Of a DNA stretch of 58,124 bases, positions 54,051 to 58,124 are shown one piece after another. The stretch is from Lentzea albida (GTDB lineage: Bacteria > Actinomycetota > Actinomycetes > Mycobacteriales > Pseudonocardiaceae): contig NZ_FOFV01000033.1 in NCBI RefSeq assembly GCF_900111005.1, forward strand, positions 1 through 58,124, in the 5' to 3' direction. The notes below the pieces were generated by a model. It made no database searches, was not told where the DNA came from, and saw only the letters and a program-made list of their open reading frames with translations. The number at the start of each line of letters is the position of its first letter. Within the stretch, counting starts at the first letter, position 1. The position numbers and the translations under genes are program-made.

Positions 54051-54737
54051 TCAACCGTCCCTGCGGGCCGCCTGCATCCGCGGGACGATGGTGGTGAGCG
54101 TGTGCCGGCGGGTCTCCGGGCTGGTCGCCGCGACGAGGTCCACGCGCGGGTCCCACGGGTGCTCGAGCACGCCGGCCACCGCCTGGGCCATGTCGGTGTT
54201 CTCCAGCCGGTCGATCAGGTGCAGTGCCATGTCGATGCCGGCGGTGATGCCCGCGCTGGTCACCACCGGGCCGGAGTCCACCCAGCGCCGGTCGCGGACG
54301 ACCTCGACCTCCGGGTGCTTCTCGGCCAGCTCGTCCAGGACGAGCCAGTGGGAGGTGGCGGCCCGGCCGTCGAGCAGCCCGGCCGCGGCGTAGACCATCG
54401 CGCCGTTGCAGACCGAGGTCATGATCGTGCCGTGCTCGGCGAGGGTCCGCATGCGGGCGAGATGGGCCTGGTCCGCGTGGAGCGCTTCGATGCCCGCGCC
54501 GCCGGGGTGCACGACGAGGTCGGGCAGGGGCTCGTCGTCGATCCCGCCGTCCGGGGTGACCGTCAACCCCAGCGCACAGCGCACGGGCGCCCCGTCGAGG
54601 CTGGCCGTGCGCACGCTCACCGGACGGCTCGCCACCGTCTGCCAGATCCGGAGCGTCTCCCACGGGCCGGTGAAGTCCAGTTCCTCGACGCCGTCGAAGA
54701 GGAGCACGGTGATGCGGTAGGGCCGCGTGTCTGTCAT
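54051..54737 (-). CDS. DJ-1/PfpI-family protein (isonitrile hydratase-like)
   Basis: 228 residues. It begins YRITVLLFDGVEELDFTGPWE, with the acidic DGVEELD/TGPWE of GATase1-like proteins, and has the nucleophile elbow TSVCNGAMVYAAAGLLDG (Cys around residue 110). HPGGAGIEAL also fits the isonitrile hydratase (InhA) group, but that activity cannot be assumed. ATG 54737 with AAGGATGAGGGC upstream. It diverges from a GlxA-type regulator (70 bp between starts) that carries the same fold, and is probably its target. Confidence 0.8.
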   Translation of the reverse strand: MTDTRPYRITVLLFDGVEELDFTGPWETLRIWQTVASRPVSVRTASLDGAPVRCALGLTVTPDGGIDDEPLPDLVVHPGGAGIEALHADQAHLARMRTLAEHGTIMTSVCNGAMVYAAAGLLDGRAATSHWLVLDELAEKHPEVEVVRDRRWVDSGPVVTSAGITAGIDMALHLIDRLENTDMAQAVAGVLEHPWDPRVDLVAATSPETRRHTLTTIVPRMQAARRDG

Positions 54738-54807
54738 GCCCTCATCCTTCGTGGCCCGCCCCGCCGCGACGAGTAGCAGGAATGCCCCTGTTCGATAGGA
54801 TTCCGCC

Positions 54808-55887
54808 ATGACCGGATCGTCCCGGCGGCATCGCGTCGCGGTGCTCGCCCTCGGCGGTGTGCAGCCGATGGAGGTCGGCATGCCGTTCCAGACCTTCGGT
54901 CTCCACGACAGCCGCTACGACGTCATCCTGTGCGGGCGGTCCGCCGGGCCGGTGGAGACTCTCCACGGCTGGTCGCTCACCGCGCCCCACGGCCTCGACG
55001 AGGTCGTCACGGCGGACACGGTGATCGTGCCGGCCCACGGGGGCTCGGAGCGGGACACCCCACCGGACGCCACCCCGGACGTGCGGGACGCGCTCCGCGA
55101 GGCGCACTCCCGGGGCGCGCGGATCGCCACCATCTGCACGGGCGCGTTCGCCCTGGCCTCCACCGGCCTGCTCGACGGTCTGCGCGCGACCACCCACTGG
55201 TTGCTCACCGATGAGCTGGCCCGCCGGCATCCGCGCATCGAGGTCGACGCCGGCGCGCTCTACGTCGACAACGGCTCCCTGCTCACCTCGGCCGGGGTGG
55301 CCAGCGGCATCGACCTCTGCCTGCACCTGCTGCGCCGGGACTGCGGCGCGGCCACGGCGACGTCGATCGCCCGCGTGATGGTGGCCGCTCCCCACCGCGA
55401 GGGCGGCCAGGCGCAGTACGTGACCCGCCCGCCCGCGCCACCGAACCGCACCGAGCTGAGCGCGACCCTGGAGTGGGCCCTGCACCGCCTCGACACCCCG
55501 CTGACCGTCGCCGAGCTGGCCAGGCACGCCGCGGTCGCCGAGCGCACGTTCGCCCGGATGTTCACCGAGCAGCTCGGGATCAGCCCGATGAAGTGGCTCA
55601 CGGCCGCCCGGGTCAGCCGCGCCCGCGAACTGCTCGAGACGACCGACGCCGGCATCGACCACATCGGCCAGGCGTGCGGGCTGGGAACCCCGGCGAACTT
55701 CCGCCACCACTTCCGGGTCGCGACGGGAACCACCCCGACCGACTACCGACGCACCTTCTCGTCCCGCATCGTCGACGATCTGGTCGGCGGCACACCAGCG
55801 CGATCGAGCAGCGCGTCCCAGCCGCCCGCACACCGGGTGCTTCAGGGCCCACCTACGACCGGCGGAGCAGCTTCCGCACCAGCGTGA
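54808..55887 (+). CDS. GlxA/FtrA-type AraC regulator with a DJ-1-like sensor domain
   Basis: 359 residues. The N-terminal DJ-1/PfpI-like domain (VAVLALGGVQPMEVGMPFQTF ... ARIATICTGAFALASTGLLDG) keeps a Cys in the elbow (TICTGAF), but such domains are usually regulatory. The C-terminal AraC DNA-binding domain has two helix-turn-helices (LTVAELARHAAVAERTFARM and GIDHIGQACGLGTPANFRHHF). ATG 54808 diverges from the DJ-1 gene, the usual layout of a regulator and its target. The C-terminal 35 bp overlap the convergent gene. Confidence 0.87.
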   Translation: MTGSSRRHRVAVLALGGVQPMEVGMPFQTFGLHDSRYDVILCGRSAGPVETLHGWSLTAPHGLDEVVTADTVIVPAHGGSERDTPPDATPDVRDALREAHSRGARIATICTGAFALASTGLLDGLRATTHWLLTDELARRHPRIEVDAGALYVDNGSLLTSAGVASGIDLCLHLLRRDCGAATATSIARVMVAAPHREGGQAQYVTRPPAPPNRTELSATLEWALHRLDTPLTVAELARHAAVAERTFARMFTEQLGISPMKWLTAARVSRARELLETTDAGIDHIGQACGLGTPANFRHHFRVATGTTPTDYRRTFSSRIVDDLVGGTPARSSSASQPPAHRVLQGPPTTGGAASAPA

Positions 55888-56422
55888 CCACGACCGCGAC
55901 GGCCAGCACCCACGGGCCGGCCACGATGACCGGGTCCAGGACCTGGTGCTTGACGTCGGCCCGCTTCTGGCCGAGGCGGGAGGAGACGCCGTGCCGGGAG
56001 AACTCGCTCAGCACCCCCGTCTCGGTGACGGGGTTGTCCGGCCGGGCCGTCAGGAACGAGCTCAGGTGGCTCTCCCACGCGTCCACCCGGTCGGCGGCGA
56101 GCAGCAGCAGCCAGTGCGCGGCCCGCCCCTCGCTGTACTTCCGGTAGGCGAGCCGGCGGATCCGCCCGGACGCCCCTCGCGGCGGGCAGGAGGTGCCGAA
56201 GACGGGGGCGAGGAACTCGTGCTCGATCGAGCGCTCCCGCGGCCACTTCTCCGGTTGGCGGTTCGGGAACTCCCAGTGCGCGCCGGTCCGGTCCTCCTGC
56301 CACCGCAGCTTCGGCACGGACGGGCGGTCCTTCGGGTCCAGGTCCGCGCCCCAGCCCGGGATCCGGGCCCGCAACTGGTCGGTGGACTCGGGCAGCGGCG
56401 GTTTGTCCGACGTGTAGGTCAT
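55853..56422 (-). CDS. Unknown protein with C-terminal membrane anchor
   Basis: 189 residues. The bulk is hydrophilic and helical, with many Trp, Arg and Glu (GAHWEFPNRQPEKWPRERSI, RRLAYRKYSEGRAAHWLLLL). The last 25 residues form one transmembrane helix ending in Arg (VIVAGPWVLAVAVVVTLVRK LLRRS), i.e. a tail anchor. No family was recognised. ATG 56422 has AAGGAGA seven bases upstream. It lies 14 bp after the dehydrogenase gene on the same strand and is probably its operon partner. It overlaps the convergent regulator by 35 bp. Confidence 0.7.
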   Translation of the reverse strand: MTYTSDKPPLPESTDQLRARIPGWGADLDPKDRPSVPKLRWQEDRTGAHWEFPNRQPEKWPRERSIEHEFLAPVFGTSCPPRGASGRIRRLAYRKYSEGRAAHWLLLLAADRVDAWESHLSSFLTARPDNPVTETGVLSEFSRHGVSSRLGQKRADVKHQVLDPVIVAGPWVLAVAVVVTLVRKLLRRS

Positions 56423-56436
56423 GGCGGTCGTCTCCT

Positions 56437-57585
56437 TCAGGCGGCGTTGGGCACGATCAGCGGCTTGATGCAGCCGTCGAGCTTGGCCGAGAACATGTGG
56501 TAGCCCTCCGCGATGTGCTCGAGCGGGATGCGGTGGGTCACGATGTCGCTGGGCTTGAGGTAGCCGTTGCGGACGTGCTCGAACAGCCGCGGCCACTGCC
56601 GCTTCACGTGGCACTGGTTCATCCGCAGCGTCAGGCCCTTGTTCACGGCGTCGCCGAACTTCACCGCGCTGAACATCGGGCCGTAGGCGCCCACCACCGA
56701 GATCGTGGCGCCCTTGCGGACCGAGTCGATGGCCCAGTTGAGCGCCACCGGGGAGCCGCCCTGGAGCTTCAGCTTGGCCGAGGTGACGTGCTGGGTGAAG
56801 TTGCCGTCCGCCTCCGCGCCCACCGCGTCGATCGCGACGTCCGCGCCGAGGAAGCCGGTGGTCTTCTTCATGTGCACCACGACGTCATCGCATTCGGTGA
56901 AGTTCACGGTCTCGGCGTGCGCGAACGCGCGGGCCTTGGCCAGGCGGTACTCGAGGTGGTCGACGACGATGACGCGCCCGGCGCCCATCAGCCAGGCCGA
57001 CTTCGCCGCGAACAGGCCGACCGGCCCGGCGCCGAAGACCACCACCACGTCACCCTCGACGATGTCGCCGAGCTGTGCCCCGAAGTAACCGGTGGCCAAC
57101 GCGTCGGTGAGCAGGACGGCGTCTTCGTCGTCCATCCACTCCGGAATGACGGTCGGCCCCACGTCCGCGAACGGCACCCGGACGAACTCGGCCTGGCCAC
57201 CGTCGTAGCCGCCGCAGGTGTGGGAGTAGCCGTAGATGCCGCCGACGGCCGTGGCGTTGGGATTGACGTTGTGGCAGTTGGCGTACAGGCCACGTGCGCA
57301 GAACCAGCACGTGCCGCAGAAGATGTTGAACGGCACCATCACGCGGTCGCCGGGCACGAGGTTGCGCACCGAGGACCCGACCTCCTCGACCACGCCGATG
57401 AACTCGTGCCCGAACGTCATGCCCACGCGCGTGTCCGGCATCATGCCGTGGTAGAGATGCAGGTCGGAGCCGCAGATCGCAGCCATCGTGACCCGCACGA
57501 TCGCGTCGTTCGGGTGCTCGACGACCGGCGGTGGCTTCTCCTCCACCCGGATCTTGTAGGGACCTCGGTAGACCATCGCACGCAT
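56437..57585 (-). CDS. Zinc-dependent alcohol dehydrogenase, formaldehyde dehydrogenase-like
   Basis: 382 residues, MDR superfamily. Catalytic zinc: Cys in AICGSDLHLYHG and His-Glu in TFGHEFIGVVEE. Structural zinc: FCGTCWFCARGLYANC. The NAD site is VVFGAGPVGLFAAKSA. The Pseudomonas FdhA-like insert is partly present (CGGYDGGQAEFVRVPFADVG). Only loosely similar to the dehydrogenase at 15965-17119, so it is a separate subfamily with possibly a different aldehyde or alcohol substrate. ATG 57585 has GAAGGAG upstream; followed by the tail-anchored protein gene. Confidence 0.87.
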   Translation of the reverse strand: MRAMVYRGPYKIRVEEKPPPVVEHPNDAIVRVTMAAICGSDLHLYHGMMPDTRVGMTFGHEFIGVVEEVGSSVRNLVPGDRVMVPFNIFCGTCWFCARGLYANCHNVNPNATAVGGIYGYSHTCGGYDGGQAEFVRVPFADVGPTVIPEWMDDEDAVLLTDALATGYFGAQLGDIVEGDVVVVFGAGPVGLFAAKSAWLMGAGRVIVVDHLEYRLAKARAFAHAETVNFTECDDVVVHMKKTTGFLGADVAIDAVGAEADGNFTQHVTSAKLKLQGGSPVALNWAIDSVRKGATISVVGAYGPMFSAVKFGDAVNKGLTLRMNQCHVKRQWPRLFEHVRNGYLKPSDIVTHRIPLEHIAEGYHMFSAKLDGCIKPLIVPNAA

Positions 57586-57853
57586 GGCGTCTCCTTCGAC
57601 CGTCACTCCGGTGGGACGCCGACGGACGCAACGGCGGGCCACTCGCGAAACCGGCAGGTACCCGCCGTTTCGGGGGCTAACCCGCTGCGCGCGGGCGAAC
57701 GTCGATCGTGGTCGACGTCGGAGGGCGTCCGGCGTGATCCACTCCGATATCGGTGTCGTCGTTGGGAAGATCGAGCGGGGGCGGCCAGTTGGGGAGGGCT
57801 GCGTCGGCTAGTTGTATTGACCACGAGCGTTGTTGACGGGCCTTGATCATGGG

Positions 57854-57906
57854 GAAGGCCTCCGTGTGTGGTGTAGGTGTCGAATCTGCACCGCACGGAG
57901 GCCTTC
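57854..57906 (+). promoter_or_regulatory. Hairpin abutting the transposase start codon
   Basis: GAAGGCCTCCGTG (57854-57866) pairs perfectly with CACGGAGGCCTTC (57894-57906), a 13-bp stem directly before GTG 57907. The GGAGG-containing right arm (57897-57901) is the transposase ribosome-binding site, so in mRNA it would be hidden in the stem and translation, hence transposition, kept low. Confidence 0.65.
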
Positions 57907-58124
57907 GTGTCCCACCGTAACGCCCGCCTGACCGTTCATGGCAGGCGGCTTCTGATCACTCGCGTCCTGACAGGTCGGCCGGTCGCCCACGTGGCCGCCG
58001 AGATGGGCATCTCCCGGGCAACGGCCCACAAGTGGATACGTCGCTGGCGCTGCGAAGGCGAGGCCGGCCTGGCCGACCGCTCCAGTCGTCCGCTCACCAC
58101 CCCGCATCGCACACCCGCCGACCT
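57907..58124 (+). CDS. IS481-family transposase, N-terminal part
   Basis: The first 72 codons are visible before the window ends. They encode a helix-turn-helix: LLITRVLTGRPVAHVAAEMG then ISRATAHKWIRRWRCEGEAG and LADRSSRPLTTP, the standard IS481 transposase N-terminus. The DDE catalytic core lies outside the window. GTG 57907 has GGAGG six bases upstream, buried in a hairpin. Whether the full gene is intact cannot be judged. Confidence 0.82.
   Translation, partial: MSHRNARLTVHGRRLLITRVLTGRPVAHVAAEMGISRATAHKWIRRWRCEGEAGLADRSSRPLTTPHRTPAD

Larger units (their letters stand above)
57832..58124 (+). mobile_element. Left part of an IS481-type insertion sequence (cut by window end)
   Basis: A transposase of the IS481 type begins at 57907 and continues past the window. 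The element's left end is not precisely visible; the sequence TGTTGAC at 57832 is a candidate start of the terminal repeat. A hairpin (57854-57906) lies before the gene. The right end is outside the window, so flanking target duplications cannot be checked. Confidence 0.5.

Overview
The window is about 58 kb of high-GC, gene-dense DNA with many GTG/TTG starts, GGAGG-type ribosome-binding sites and ATGA/GTGA stop-start overlaps. An arabinosyltransferase, PAP2 phosphatase and UbiA-type decaprenyl-phosphate phosphoribosyltransferase mark it as an actinomycete that builds an arabinogalactan wall. The overall gene set suggests the Pseudonocardiales, such as a Lentzea-, Saccharothrix- or Amycolatopsis-like organism. 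It reads as chromosome. The only mobile DNA seen is the start of an IS481-type element at the right edge.

Layout. 1-5.8 kb: two divergent glycosyltransferases, then an ECF sigma factor with its RskA-type anti-sigma factor and a secreted protein. 6.1-12.7 kb: envelope polysaccharide genes (GT4 and flippase leftward; arabinosyltransferase, PAP2 phosphatase and UbiA rightward). 13.0-15.4 kb: cytochrome bd oxidase (cydAB), closed by a long hairpin shared with the convergent neighbours. 15.4-20.9 kb: a leftward group of DJ-1/PfpI protein, zinc dehydrogenase, DUF1931 double-histone-fold protein, GT4 and glucan-type glycoside hydrolase. 21.2-22.4 kb: a lipoprotein HtrA protease and a small HesB-fold protein.

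22.9-32.4 kb holds a very tight leftward ten-gene stress operon: GSP17M protein, DnaK, GrpE, zinc-finger-less DnaJ, CbpM-like modulator, ClpB, thioredoxin, DoxX, UBP zinc finger, and a cNMP-glutaredoxin-thioredoxin-reductase fusion. Diverging from it across a perfect 10-bp inverted repeat is a PucR-type regulator, MEDS and short STAS operon (32.6-35.1 kb). This arrangement suggests that chaperones and thiol-redox enzymes are made together under one local sensor system.

35.4-38.1 kb: an MPT83-like fasciclin lipoprotein behind a near-perfect SigK-type promoter, linking it to the SigK/RskA pair 30 kb away, then a TetR operon with tandem operators. 38.1-43.3 kb: a five-gene translationally coupled biosynthetic operon, OleA-like ketosynthase III, GT2, cytochrome P450, OleC-like AMP-forming enzyme and OleD-like reductase. 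It resembles olefin/beta-lactone pathways but has no OleB and has two extra tailoring enzymes. It is the best candidate here for an undescribed system.

43.5-57.6 kb: mostly peptidases and hydrolases (M48, class-C serine hydrolase, S9, DUF885), single regulators (GntR, GlxA-type), a DJ-1/PfpI protein, an SRPBCC protein and a second formaldehyde-dehydrogenase-like enzyme. Decayed genes are visible: a hisC-like pseudogene (49.8-50.3 kb), an AraC C-terminal remnant (22.6-22.7 kb), and a probable wreck at 52.8-53.4 kb. No tRNA, rRNA or CRISPR array was seen.
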